From: Phycisphaerae bacterium
GTDB taxonomy: Bacteria > Planctomycetota > Phycisphaerae > Phycisphaerales > SM1A02
Reading direction: 5' to 3'
Length of the DNA stretch: 64,000 bases
NCBI GenBank assembly: GCA_016795065.1
Contig: JAEUIU010000078.1
Span: 18,005-82,004, forward strand
Every line of letters begins with the position of its first letter. Position 1 is the stretch's first letter. The notes beneath the pieces are model-generated. The model saw only the letters and a program-made list of their open reading frames with translations, did not search any database and was not told the origin of the DNA. The translations under genes and the position numbers were made by a program. Below are positions 37,809 to 47,440 of the stretch, piece after piece.

Positions 37809-38855
37809 TCACGCCATGGTCCGGAGTATGTCGGCAAGGACCGCCTCAGGGCTCTTGCCGACGGCGAGCGCCTCGTAGGTGAGGCGGATGCGGTGCAGGA
37901 TGACGTCGTCGCCCAAGGCGAAGAAGTCCTCGGGGACGACGTAGTCTCTGCCATGCACGAACGCGCGGGCGCGTGATGCGTGTACCAGGGCCAACGCAGC
38001 ACGTGGCGAACAGCCCAACTCAATGTCCGGGTGGTTCCGGGTCAAGTTGACCAGCTCGACGCAATCGCGAATGAAGACGTCGCTGACGTGAATAGACTGC
38101 ACCGCGGCCATGGCATCGCTGAGATCCTTGATGTGCAGCTTCTTCCCGTCGTCGATGGCATCGAAGGCCGTCATCGGGACGGCGCCATCTCCCTGTCGCT
38201 TCAGCTTGAGGAGAAGGCTCCGGCGAACGACTTCGGCTTCCTCTTCGGGCGATGGGTACTTCAGCCGATGTCGCAGGAGGAACCGATCCAGTTGGGCCTC
38301 GGGGAGCTCGAACGTGCCGGCCTGCTCGACCGGATTCTGGGTCGCAATCACAAGGAACGGAGCGGGCAACTCGTAGGTCTTGTCACCGATCGAGACCTTT
38401 CGCTCCTGCATCGCTTCAAGCAGGGCCGACTGCACCTTGGGTGACGCGCGGTTGATTTCGTCGGCCAGCAGGAGGTTCGTGAAGATGGGACCCCTGTGGA
38501 CGCGGAACTCGCCCGATTTCTGGTCGAGGATCTCCGACCCGACGATGTCGGACGGTAACAGGTCGATCGTGAACTGGACGCGAGCGAAGCGCAGGTCAAT
38601 GGCTCGAGCAACCGACTGCACCATGAGCGTCTTGGCGATGCCCGGCACGCCCTCGAGCAAAAGGTGCCCGCCCGTCAGGAGAGCGATGAGCACCCGCTCG
38701 ATGACCACTTGCTGACCGACCACCGTCTTCCCGACGTGTGTGCGGACGGTGTCGGCGAACGGGCATGCCCCATCGATACTCGCCGTGGAAGTCGCAAAGG
38801 CCCGACTTGCTGCGGTGTTGGAGGCTGCGGGAGAGGAGGGTGATCGTGGCGTCAT
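37809..38855 (-). CDS. MoxR-family AAA+ ATPase
   Basis: The 348-aa ATPase is the first gene of the operon that runs leftwards to 28196. Walker A is GVPGIAKT (69-76), Walker B is LLLADEINRA, sensor 1 is LVIATQNPVEQAGTFELPEA and the arginine segment is QLDRFLLRHRLKYP. The C-terminal lid contains GCSPRAALALVHASRARAFV, a MoxR hallmark. MoxR proteins act as chaperones for assembly of metal- or cofactor-containing complexes together with VWA proteins. The first 30 residues are Ser/Ala-rich and extra. Confidence 0.94.
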   Translation of the reverse strand: MTPRSPSSPAASNTAASRAFATSTASIDGACPFADTVRTHVGKTVVGQQVVIERVLIALLTGGHLLLEGVPGIAKTLMVQSVARAIDLRFARVQFTIDLLPSDIVGSEILDQKSGEFRVHRGPIFTNLLLADEINRASPKVQSALLEAMQERKVSIGDKTYELPAPFLVIATQNPVEQAGTFELPEAQLDRFLLRHRLKYPSPEEEAEVVRRSLLLKLKRQGDGAVPMTAFDAIDDGKKLHIKDLSDAMAAVQSIHVSDVFIRDCVELVNLTRNHPDIELGCSPRAALALVHASRARAFVHGRDYVVPEDFFALGDDVILHRIRLTYEALAVGKSPEAVLADILRTMA

Positions 38856-38914
38856 GGGAGCTTTGAAGTGAAGTCAACGAGATTCGGGGGGAATGGCCGA
38901 CGTCATGGTCGTGA

Positions 38915-40225
38915 TCAATGAACGAGCGCGGAGGTGTCGCTCGCCGGGATGGACGGCGTCGGCGGGCGCGACACGAGCGTCGCGCCCGGGTCGACGGTCA
39001 CGTTCGCCTCGCTCGACGGGAGCGGCTCGGCCAAGAACGTGGTGAGCGCTTCCTTCAATCGGTCGGCTCGGACGCCGGCAGCACGAACCGTCCCCGTCCG
39101 ATCGACGATGAGGGTCGTCGCGCCGATCCGTAAGCCGAGTTCAGCCGCCTTCGCGCCGAGTGGAATCTCCGGAGTGCCAGCGGCATCGTGCAGCACCGGG
39201 ATCTTTCCCCCGCGTTCCTTGAGAGCGGCTGTGGCGGCGGTCCAATTGGCCCGGTGGTCGCAGATGCCGATGAAGCTCACACCTTGCGGGGCGAATTCGG
39301 GGGCGAGCTTCTCCAGTTCGGCAAACTGTTTCATGGCCGACTCACTCGTTGGCGAGAGGAAGTGCACGATCAGGATGCGGCCCTTGAGCTCGTCTGCCTT
39401 CGGAATCTCGCCAAACCAGGTGGCGTCCTTGGCGACATCAAGCGACGGCAGCTTCTTGCCTTCGACAGCCTTGAGCCATCCCGGACGCTTGGCGCCCCCG
39501 AAGTACCAGGCGGGGGGGTTGCCGCCATCAGAAGCACCGGCAAGGTCCGCGGGTGGCGGCTCGGCCAGCAGCATGTCAACAACATCATGGACCTTGTCCG
39601 GGAGCAGGCCGGCGGCACGGACGGTGCCTGCGCGATCGATCACCACATACGTCGGCCAGAACTGAAGGCTGAACCGCTTCACGCTCTCGCCGGAGTCTTT
39701 GGCGACGGGATAGTTGATGCCCTTGTCGCTCACGACACCAGAGGCCTTGTCCCAGCCGCTCTTGCTGTCGTGAACTCCGATGAAGACGAGGCCCTTTTCC
39801 TTCGAGCCCTTGACCAGTTCGATGTTCTTTGGGATCGACGCCATACACGGGCCGCACCAGGTCGCCCAGAAGTCGACAACGATGACCTTCCCCCGGTTGT
39901 CCTTGATCGAGGTGGCGTCGCCGATCCAGTCGCCGACATCAAGGTCGGGGGCGGGCTTGCCTTCCAGCTCCTTCAGCGGTTTGGGGCGATTCGCGCCGTC
40001 AAAGAACCAGTCGTCGGGCACGTCGGCGACGGCCGCGGGAGTTGCGCCTTGGGCGCAGGTGACCAGGGGCTGGCCGTTTGCGACCAGCAGGAACCCCGTC
40101 AAGAAAGCGAGATGTGCGTGGCTCCGGCCGAAGCGAGCAAGGCGCCAGGCAAGGAGAGAGGCGAACTGGCGAGCCGGCGTGACGCCGAATCGCAAGCCAG
40201 CCGAGTGGGCGATCGACATGTCCAT
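38915..40225 (-). CDS. TlpA-like protein with two thioredoxin-fold domains, the second lacking the CXXC
   Basis: The exported protein has about 436 aa. The ATG at 40225 is chosen because GGAG lies nine bases upstream; an ATG six bases later is possible. A signal segment (FLTGFLLVANGQPLVTCAQG) precedes domain 1, which has an intact redox site in VVDFWATWCGPCMASIP. A WYFGGAKRP/WFFDGANRP repeat starts each half, showing an internal duplication. Domain 2 reads ILIVHFLSPTSESAMKQF where the CXXC should be, so it cannot be a thiol oxidoreductase. Domain 1 probably reduces periplasmic disulfides; domain 2 may be structural or substrate-binding. It stands beside the MoxR operon but in a separate unit. 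Confidence 0.85.
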   Translation of the reverse strand: MDMSIAHSAGLRFGVTPARQFASLLAWRLARFGRSHAHLAFLTGFLLVANGQPLVTCAQGATPAAVADVPDDWFFDGANRPKPLKELEGKPAPDLDVGDWIGDATSIKDNRGKVIVVDFWATWCGPCMASIPKNIELVKGSKEKGLVFIGVHDSKSGWDKASGVVSDKGINYPVAKDSGESVKRFSLQFWPTYVVIDRAGTVRAAGLLPDKVHDVVDMLLAEPPPADLAGASDGGNPPAWYFGGAKRPGWLKAVEGKKLPSLDVAKDATWFGEIPKADELKGRILIVHFLSPTSESAMKQFAELEKLAPEFAPQGVSFIGICDHRANWTAATAALKERGGKIPVLHDAAGTPEIPLGAKAAELGLRIGATTLIVDRTGTVRAAGVRADRLKEALTTFLAEPLPSSEANVTVDPGATLVSRPPTPSIPASDTSALVH

Positions 40226-40759
40226 CGTGTGCGACTCCGAGTTGAAGTGCGGAGCGTACCGCACGCAACTCGGGGTCCATCATTTCTAGGCACATTTCCC
40301 TGCGAATTGTCGATTGAATCGGCGCGACCTGAAGGTGGAGCACCGATTGGCCTCGGCATGAGACGTTGTTGCGTGGCTTGCGCGCATTGTCAACGAGATC
40401 GGTGGAAACCCGGTCGGACACGAGTGCCTCGACATGATCCTGATTCGCGTCGCTCGGCTCACGCGTGGCCGGAGCGCCATGCGGGTGCAATCGCAGGGAC
40501 GGCCGTCGGGCCATGAGCCCATGGTCGACTCGGAGATGCAGCGGATGGGTCGCGACGGGGAAGGGGAGCGAGGTTCCACGCGTCGTCGCAGTAGGTCCCG
40601 CGCTGATTCGGCCGTCGCGACGCAGGCTGAACAAGGTGACTTCGCCGACGGTTCCATTCGAGGGTAGTCCCAAACGAGCAGCCCGGCGGACTCGGTGCGA
40701 GCCGTCGGGCAGGGTGAGTTTGGACCAGAATGACGCGACGCCGGGGCGTCCGAAAGCAA
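40226..40759. other. Intergenic region without a recognised gene
   Basis: About 530 bases between the TlpA-like gene and tRNA-Lys. Frames are open on the minus strand for up to 224 codons, but the translations are Arg/Ser/Pro-rich with no fold, signal peptide or ribosome-binding site. They are treated as shadows. Confidence 0.45.
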
Positions 40760-40832
<73 letters not shown>

Positions 40833-41619
40833 TGAAGAGGCGGAGAGTGTAGCGAGTATGAGAATGTGGTCAAGGGGCGTGACGAGTGCGGACGGTGGGC
40901 GGCGATGTCGTTGTCGCTCCCTGCGAACAGCAGCAAATCCGGGGGAGCGGTGGTCGATTCGGGCTTGGTTGCCTTGGGCAGAGGCTTGGTTGTCATGAGA
41001 GCGTTGTCGGGCGGCACGGCCGGATGTTCGGGCCGCGCCGTGAGGACCGCCGGGAAATTCTCTCTTCGATGCAACAGAAGCTCGACGCGTCGCGAAACCT
41101 GACAGGTCCCGAGGAAACGCGTCGAGGCGAATACGTCCTCATCGTCGGTCATCCGACCCTCATTCCCGTCACATGCATGGCATGGCTTCAGCGCCACGCC
41201 GATTCCGACGCGAATCCTCCTGACGAACGGTTGGCTTCACGGGTGTGCCCCTTCTACTTGGGGGACGCCGGACGGCCTCGCCGCTCGAACGGACGCTCGC
41301 GACAACCTGTTTGCCTTGCCCGTTGGGTCTAAGCGGCGCTCGTGCCGCCTTCGAACCGGCGTTCCGTGGGGCAATCTGCCAACCCGCTTTGCTTGGCGGC
41401 GCATGCACCGGACCACTTCGGTCCCCATACGCCTCGACGCGCTCGGCGGCGGTCCTGTCACGGCCTCACAAGGGCCTCGTGACCGGGCACGCTCTCCTTT
41501 CGCGCTCGGCCCGCTCTCATCCCCATACCGTGAGCGCCGCCAACCCGGGTTTCATGCGTGCCGACGCTCGGCCGCACCTGGTTGTTCGACGCCGCCCAAG
41601 GATGACGGAGTCCGTAGGC
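40833..41619. other. Intergenic region without a recognised gene
   Basis: About 790 bases between tRNA-Lys and the pseudopilin gene. The pseudopilin frame is open upstream to 41245, but that part has no prepilin-like features. A minus-strand frame of 124 codons at 40823-41197 overlaps the tRNA and looks spurious. Confidence 0.4.
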
Positions 41620-42501
41620 ATGTCGCATCCGACCCTCCAACCGTCACCGTCCCGATCCGCAGTCTTTCCCCTCCTCCCTCGCCGGGGCTTCACGCTCGTA
41701 GAACTGCTGGTGGTGATGGCCATCATCGCACTGCTCCTCGCAATCCTCCTGCCGGCCCTCACCAGGTCGAAGCAACTCGCCCGTCAAGTCAAGGACGCGA
41801 CGCAGGTCAAGCAGATCCACACCGCATTCCTCACCTTCAGCCGGAGTTTCGAAGGTCGATTTCCGACCCCCGGCCTGATCAGCCGTCTTGGTGGAACGCC
41901 AGGTCAAGGTGCCGAGGACATCAGCAAGAACTCCCATGCGGCCCTCTACTCCGCCTGCATCGCACAAAACTACTTTTCGCCTCAACTCTGCGTAAGCCCC
42001 TCGGAAGCGAGCGGCAACGTCGCCGTCCACTCCACCCACAACTTCAACGCCTTCAACGTCGCGACCGAGACGTATTGGGATCGGAATTTCCGGGCCGACC
42101 TCTTGGCGACGTCGCACCTCTCGTACGGCACGCTTCACCTCGATGGCACTCGCAAGGCCAGGCAATGGCGGGAATCGGTGGACTCGAAGTTTGCGGTGGT
42201 CGGCAATCGCGGCGTTCAGGACGGGTCCTACGACGACCTGATCTACAACGCCTCGAAGACGCTCGAGATCCATGGCGGTCGACGCTCCTGGGAAGGCAAC
42301 ATCGTCTACAACGACAACCATGTCGCCTTCGAAACGAGCTTCACCCCCGAGCGGCTGACCAAGCTCGGTACCAACCTCGACACCTCCGACAACCTCTTCC
42401 GCAATGATCCGGAGGGCACCACCGCCGATGTCTGGCTGACCATGATCAAGTCGGTGAATGGAGGCGGTGGTTCGTTCGTATTCGAGATCACCTGGGACTG
42501 A
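41620..42501 (+). CDS. Type II secretion/type IV pilin-like protein with prepilin cleavage motif
   Basis: The product is 293 aa from ATG 41620, with GGAG nine bases upstream; another ATG lies 18 bases earlier. After a 27-residue basic leader comes the classic prepilin motif RRGFTLVELLVVMAIIALLL, with cleavage after Gly and the conserved Glu at +5. A hydrophobic helix and a globular pseudopilin domain follow. Many planctomycetes carry dozens of such G-like pseudopilins scattered on the chromosome. A prepilin peptidase would be required and is not in this window. It converges on secA across a strong terminator. Confidence 0.85.
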   Translation: MSHPTLQPSPSRSAVFPLLPRRGFTLVELLVVMAIIALLLAILLPALTRSKQLARQVKDATQVKQIHTAFLTFSRSFEGRFPTPGLISRLGGTPGQGAEDISKNSHAALYSACIAQNYFSPQLCVSPSEASGNVAVHSTHNFNAFNVATETYWDRNFRADLLATSHLSYGTLHLDGTRKARQWRESVDSKFAVVGNRGVQDGSYDDLIYNASKTLEIHGGRRSWEGNIVYNDNHVAFETSFTPERLTKLGTNLDTSDNLFRNDPEGTTADVWLTMIKSVNGGGGSFVFEITWD

Positions 42502-42520
42502 GTTTCCTGGCACAACGAAA

Positions 42521-42555
42521 GCAGGGGCGCGACGGACGGTCCGTCGCGCCCCTGC
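42521..42555. terminator. Bidirectional terminator between the pseudopilin gene and secA
   Basis: GCAGGGGCGCGACGG at 42521 pairs perfectly with CCGTCGCGCCCCTGC ending at 42555, and the stem can extend two more pairs into the loop. On the minus strand the stem is followed by TTTCGTTGT; on the plus strand by TCATTCTGA. It lies between two convergent genes, 20 bases past each stop codon. Confidence 0.8.
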
Positions 42556-42577
42556 TCATTCTGACCGAGACCGATGG

Positions 42578-45500
42578 CTAGGCGGTCTGCTTAGCCCCGT
42601 GACACTGCTTGTACTTCTTACCTGAGCCGCAGGGGCACGGCTCATTGCGGCCGACGACCGGCACGCCGGCATCGGTCTTCACGGTCGTCGCAGGTCGAGC
42701 GCCGGCGGGCATGCCTGCCCGTTCGGCAATCGCAAGGTCAGCTTCCTGCTGGGCCGATCCGCGGACGAGGTTGGCCGCCGCGGAGAGCGCTGGTGCCGCG
42801 GGCAGGACCTCGGTGGCAGCGCGCTGGGCGGCATCGGCTTCCGCTGCGGCTCGAACTGCCGCGTCGGACGAGGCCTGAGCTTGGGGTGCCTGACGGGGCC
42901 GGGCCACCGGGAGGCGACCCTTGAGGACCAGCTCGGTGACCCGATCGCGCACGCCTTCCTGCATCTCATGGAAGAGCCGCGAGGATTCCTTCTTGAACTC
43001 GATGCGAGGATCCTTCTGGCTGAAGGCCCGGAAGCCGATCGAGTCGCGAATCTGATCCATGCCGTGAAGGTGGTCCTTCCATTCCACGTCGAGGATCTGG
43101 AGGAGCACCCAGCGCTCGAACTGGGTCACTTCGGTGCGAAGCAACTCGGCGATGCGAGCCTGGCAGAAGGACTGCGGGTTCTCAGCGGCCTCCTCGCGCT
43201 CGAGATCGCTGAGGCGCACCGCGCAGTGCTCTTGGAACCAGGCATCGATCGCCTTGCCGCGCGCCTCGGAATCGGTAGCGGACTGGGCCGCTCCGACCGC
43301 CTTGGCGGCGCGCTTGGCGATTCTCGCGTCGTCCCAGCTCTTGGCTTCCTTGATGAGCATGTCACGAAGCTCTTGCGGGACGTTGGACGGCAGAGCTTCG
43401 GGCGTCCACTCCAACTCGTAACGCCACTTGACCCACATGCAGAACTGGCCAAGGGCGGCGGCGGGGTTGGACTGGAGCATGGCGCTGGTTACCTCGATCG
43501 CGTACTCGATCGGGTAGGTGAGCTCGCGCTCGCGATAGGCATTGAGGGCAATCTGGACGAGCTTGGTGGTGGCCTCGTCGACGTTGTCGATGCCGGCCTT
43601 TTGGGCTCGGTCGCTCAGGGCGAACTCCTTCGGATCGCAGGGGATCCCGAACGTCCTGGTCGTCCACTGTGCCAATTCGCCCTGCCCGTAGTTGGGCACG
43701 AGATACTGGTCCAGTGGCGAAAGGTCAATCGCGTTGTACTTCCGTTCCGCGGCGGCCTCGAGCTGACGGATCACGTCGAGCTGATCAAGGTTGCGGAACT
43801 TCGCGGCGTCAATCTCCGCATCGAAGGTCGCCTTCACCCAGTTCGCGAAGCCCAGCATGTCCCAATCGGTCCGGTCGAGTTCCTCGGACATGTACTCGCC
43901 GACAGTGACGCGGATGACCGACGAGCTTTCCTCCAGGCAATCCGTGAGGATGAGCTTGTGGATCTCGCTGCGGTCCTTGCCCCGGAAGCGCTCCGCCTCG
44001 ATCGAGAATCCGCAACGGTCGCGCACCCAGTTGGCAATGCAGCTTGGAACGTAGTCGCGACCGAGGTAGTGCTTGCAGGCATCGCCGGCGGCGTCCTCGA
44101 TGTAGCTGACGATCACCGTGCGCACGCCGCGGCTCTCGACGATTGGCTGACGCAGGCCATAGAAGCCGCGCCGCTGATATTCCATCGGCTCGTCGTACTC
44201 GAGGATGTTCTTGCGGATCTGGAAGTTCCGCTCCTCAACCTTGCGCTGTGCCTTTTCGATGGTACGGGTGAGCATGCCCAGCTCCATCGCCTCGCCCTCG
44301 CGGAGGCCTAGGCGGCTCATCGCATTGAGCGCCGCCTTGCCCATGAAGAGCTTCATCAGGTCGTCATCGAGGGCCAGGAAGAACCGCGACGAACCGTTGT
44401 CGCCCTGACGTCCGGCTCGGCCGCGGAGCTGGTTGTCAATGCGGCGGCTTTCGTGGCGTTCGGTGCCGATGATGTGCAGGCCACCCATGTCCTCTACGCT
44501 CTGCCACATTGTGAGGCGATGAAGCGGCGGGAAGACGATGGCGTCGAAGAAGTCGACCAGTTCCGATTCGGGCATCTTCGCCGCGGTCTTCTCGGGGACG
44601 CGCTGCTCGATGGCCCAGGCTCGCAGAAGTTCCAGCTTGAGCTGGCTGTCGTCCTTGCCTTCGATCGCCTGCTTGCCGAACTTCCGTCCGGCCATGTGGC
44701 GGTAGCAACTCTGGATGATCTGATCGTCGGGCCAGTCGCTCCTGACCTCGTGCGGGCAGACGTTGCGCCGCTTCCAATGGTCGATGAGCTGCTCACGGCT
44801 GATCCGGCCGAGCTTGATGTCCGTGCCGCGGCCGGCCATGTTGGTCGCGATCATCACCGCTCCGAGCTGGCCGGCGCCGGCGACGATCTCGGCCTCGCGA
44901 TCGTGCTGCTTGGCGTTGAGGACCTCGTGCTTGATGCCGTACTTCTTGGTCAGCATCTGGGAGAGCATCTCGCTCTTCTCGACGCTGGTCGTACCGACAA
45001 GCACGGGTCGCCCCGCGTCGTGCATGCGGTGGATCTCGTCGACGATGTGCTCCCACTTGTCCTTCTGAGCCATGAAGACGACGTCGTTGAGGTCAATGCG
45101 GGCCACCTGCACGTTGGTCGGAATGCTGACCACGTCCAGACGGTAGATCTCGTGGAACTCCGTCGCCTCGGTGTCCGCGGTGCCGGTCATGCCGGCGAGC
45201 CGCGGATACATCTTGAAGTAGTTCTGGATCGTGATCGTCGCCATGGTCTGGGTCTCTTCCTTGATGCGGACCCCTTCCTTGGCTTCGACCGCCTGGTGCA
45301 GACCGTCGGACCATTGCCGGCCGATCATCTTTCGGCCGGTCGACTGGTCGACGATGATGACGCTGTCGATCCCTTGGTCGTCGGGCGAGACGACGTAGTC
45401 GCGATCGCGCTGATAGACCGTGTGGGCACGGAGCGATTGCTCGAGGAGGTGCGGCATGTCGATGTTGTCACCGACGTAGAAGCTGCCCATTCCCGCGACC

Positions 45501-46747
45501 TTCTGGGCCTCGGTGATGCCGTCGTGGGTCGGCGTCGTGCGCTTCTTGTCCAGCTCGACCTCGAAGTACTGCGTGTACTTGTCGCGTTCGCTCTCCAATT
45601 GCGGCAGGCGCTTGCGGGCGGCGTCCATACGGCTCTTGAGTTCGGGCACCTTCTCCCGGTCGCGAACGGTGCGGATGTCGCCTTCGCAGGCCGCGATTTC
45701 GGCGAGACAGGCTTGGACCTTCTCGTTGGCGGCGTCCCAATCCGACTGCTTGGCCACGAGATGGCGGGCCAAACGATCGGCAAGGTCGTAGCGCGGCTCG
45801 TTGGCGTGCGCGGGGCCAGAGATGATGAGCGGCGTGCGGGCCTCGTCGATGAGGGTCGAGTCGACCTCGTCGACGATCGCGAACTCGCGGTGCTTCTGAA
45901 GCTGCTCTTCCTGGCGCACCTTCATGTTGTCGCGGAGGTAATCGAAACCGAATTCGCTGGTGGTTCCGTATACGACATCACAGGAATAGGCCGCCTGCTT
46001 CTCCTGGGGGTGCTGCATGTGCATCGGATGGATGCAGCCAACGGTGAGCCCGAGGGCTCGGAAGAAGGGGAAGGTCCAGTCGCGGTCGCGCTGGACGAGG
46101 TAATCGTTGACGGTCACGACGTGCACCTGCTTCTTCTCGCAGCAAGCGAGGTAGCAGGCGAGTGGTGCGACGATCGTCTTGCCTTCGCCGGTCTTCATTT
46201 CGGCGATGCGACCTTCGGTGAGCACCGTGCCGCCGATGATCTGGACGTCGAACGGCCGGGCGCGGAAGGGCGGACGGCTGTCGGGGAGAATCTCGCGGAC
46301 CGCTTCGTAGATCGGCAATGGGATGTCGATGTACTGCCAGCCGGCGATTCCGCCGCTGCAACCCCGGAAGTCGCCTTCCGGCGGCATGACCGGTGCGGCG
46401 TCCATCTCCGCCTTGGTTCGGGCGTACAAATCGCGCACGTTTGCCGGCAGAGTCGAGGGATCGAACTTCTGGGTTGGGTCAAAGATGTTGCGAATCCCCA
46501 CTGCCCGATCCATCGCCTCTCGGGCGACGGCGAAGACCTCCGGCATGAGGGCGAAGGGCTTCTCGCCCTTCTTGATCCGAGCGCGGAACTCCTCGGTCTT
46601 GGCCTTGAGCTGCGCGTCGGTGAGGGTGCGGGTCGATGACTCGAGGGCATTGACTTGGTCAACGATGCGCTCGAAGCGCTTGACCATGCGCTGATTGCGG
46701 GACCCGAAGATCTTCTTCATCAGCGGGCCGAAAAACGGAACGCCCAT
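42578..46747 (-). CDS. secA: Preprotein translocase ATPase SecA, unusually long
   Basis: Motor of the general secretion pathway, acting at SecYEG. The product is 1,389 aa against about 900 in E. coli. Nucleotide-binding motifs are present: MKTGEGKT (Walker A), IVDEVDSTLIDEARTPLI (DEAD-like Walker B), MAGRGTDIKLG and QLRGRAGRQGD. Extra sequence is seen before the preprotein cross-linking domain (a coiled region near DRLARHLVAKQSDWDAANEK). A larger addition of a few hundred residues lies in the helical wing/scaffold half before LLQILDVEWKDHLHGMDQIR. The C-terminus carries the zinc-binding SEC-C motif GRNEPCPCGSGKKYKQCHG, used for SecB/ribosome contact. The start is at 46747; an ATG nine codons later is possible. 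Confidence 0.96.
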   Translation of the reverse strand: MGVPFFGPLMKKIFGSRNQRMVKRFERIVDQVNALESSTRTLTDAQLKAKTEEFRARIKKGEKPFALMPEVFAVAREAMDRAVGIRNIFDPTQKFDPSTLPANVRDLYARTKAEMDAAPVMPPEGDFRGCSGGIAGWQYIDIPLPIYEAVREILPDSRPPFRARPFDVQIIGGTVLTEGRIAEMKTGEGKTIVAPLACYLACCEKKQVHVVTVNDYLVQRDRDWTFPFFRALGLTVGCIHPMHMQHPQEKQAAYSCDVVYGTTSEFGFDYLRDNMKVRQEEQLQKHREFAIVDEVDSTLIDEARTPLIISGPAHANEPRYDLADRLARHLVAKQSDWDAANEKVQACLAEIAACEGDIRTVRDREKVPELKSRMDAARKRLPQLESERDKYTQYFEVELDKKRTTPTHDGITEAQKVAGMGSFYVGDNIDMPHLLEQSLRAHTVYQRDRDYVVSPDDQGIDSVIIVDQSTGRKMIGRQWSDGLHQAVEAKEGVRIKEETQTMATITIQNYFKMYPRLAGMTGTADTEATEFHEIYRLDVVSIPTNVQVARIDLNDVVFMAQKDKWEHIVDEIHRMHDAGRPVLVGTTSVEKSEMLSQMLTKKYGIKHEVLNAKQHDREAEIVAGAGQLGAVMIATNMAGRGTDIKLGRISREQLIDHWKRRNVCPHEVRSDWPDDQIIQSCYRHMAGRKFGKQAIEGKDDSQLKLELLRAWAIEQRVPEKTAAKMPESELVDFFDAIVFPPLHRLTMWQSVEDMGGLHIIGTERHESRRIDNQLRGRAGRQGDNGSSRFFLALDDDLMKLFMGKAALNAMSRLGLREGEAMELGMLTRTIEKAQRKVEERNFQIRKNILEYDEPMEYQRRGFYGLRQPIVESRGVRTVIVSYIEDAAGDACKHYLGRDYVPSCIANWVRDRCGFSIEAERFRGKDRSEIHKLILTDCLEESSSVIRVTVGEYMSEELDRTDWDMLGFANWVKATFDAEIDAAKFRNLDQLDVIRQLEAAAERKYNAIDLSPLDQYLVPNYGQGELAQWTTRTFGIPCDPKEFALSDRAQKAGIDNVDEATTKLVQIALNAYRERELTYPIEYAIEVTSAMLQSNPAAALGQFCMWVKWRYELEWTPEALPSNVPQELRDMLIKEAKSWDDARIAKRAAKAVGAAQSATDSEARGKAIDAWFQEHCAVRLSDLEREEAAENPQSFCQARIAELLRTEVTQFERWVLLQILDVEWKDHLHGMDQIRDSIGFRAFSQKDPRIEFKKESSRLFHEMQEGVRDRVTELVLKGRLPVARPRQAPQAQASSDAAVRAAAEADAAQRAATEVLPAAPALSAAANLVRGSAQQEADLAIAERAGMPAGARPATTVKTDAGVPVVGRNEPCPCGSGKKYKQCHGAKQTA

Positions 46748-47008
46748 GGTGGGGCCTTTCTTAGATAGTGACCGATTCGAACGCCATCACCACGATCGGG
46801 GAGAGGGGAGTTCGGCCACGCGAGCGATCATGTCGGATCGCGGGTGTTGCGATGTCTGGATCAAGAGGGGCTGCGGCGATTCGGTGGCGAGACGTGCGGA
46901 CTCTGAAGGCACCCGTGTCGCGCCGACGTGTTTGCGTCTCAGTGCATGACGGGGGCGTGCGCCAGGAGGCGCTACCGACCGCTTCGAGTCGGTATCAGCG
47001 CAGTCGCG
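46748..47008. other. Intergenic region upstream of secA
   Basis: No gene is supported here. The secA promoter should lie in this stretch on the minus strand, but I could not point to a convincing pair of boxes. Together with 47441-48184 it forms one of the least coding parts of the window. Confidence 0.4.
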
Positions 47009-47440
47009 CTAGGCCAGCAGCGGGGGCGGGAGGTTGACGAGCCGTCTCAGTGTGGCCCGTCGTTCGTCGAGGGTCTGGATCTCGTCAACGCGATGGCGAT
47101 GACAGAGTGCCGACGCGCCCAACGTGCCAAACGAAAGGTCGTGGCCTGCCCCATGGCAGCGGGCAGAGAGCCCGAGGCCCGAGAGTCCAGTGGTACCGGT
47201 CGATGTTGGTCGCCGCTGGGCGGACCAATCCTCCTCGAGGCGCTCCGCAACGGAGGCAAGGGCCGTCGCCAACGCTCGACTCGAGACCACCAGGGAGGAA
47301 GGTACCCTCCCAGCGGGGTTCTCAGCCTGAACCGTACCGAGCCCGGCGTCTGCCAAGGTCGATGCCATCGCCACCAAGACTGCCACAACGATGGCTGTGG
47401 CGGTTGGAAGCGGGGATCTGAAGGGGCGGGCGGAACGCAT
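47009..47440 (-). CDS. Possible small exported protein
   Basis: A 143-codon frame opens with a plausible signal peptide (RSPLPTATAIVVAVLVAMAS, cut near LADAG). The rest is Ser/Leu/Ala-rich with three His/Cys clusters near the end (SARCHGAGHD, SALCHRHRV). No family is recognised and no Shine-Dalgarno precedes the ATG. A plus-strand frame overlaps it but lacks any protein-like feature. Composition and signal peptide make this the more likely reading, yet it could be chance. Confidence 0.4.
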   Translation of the reverse strand: MRSARPFRSPLPTATAIVVAVLVAMASTLADAGLGTVQAENPAGRVPSSLVVSSRALATALASVAERLEEDWSAQRRPTSTGTTGLSGLGLSARCHGAGHDLSFGTLGASALCHRHRVDEIQTLDERRATLRRLVNLPPPLLA

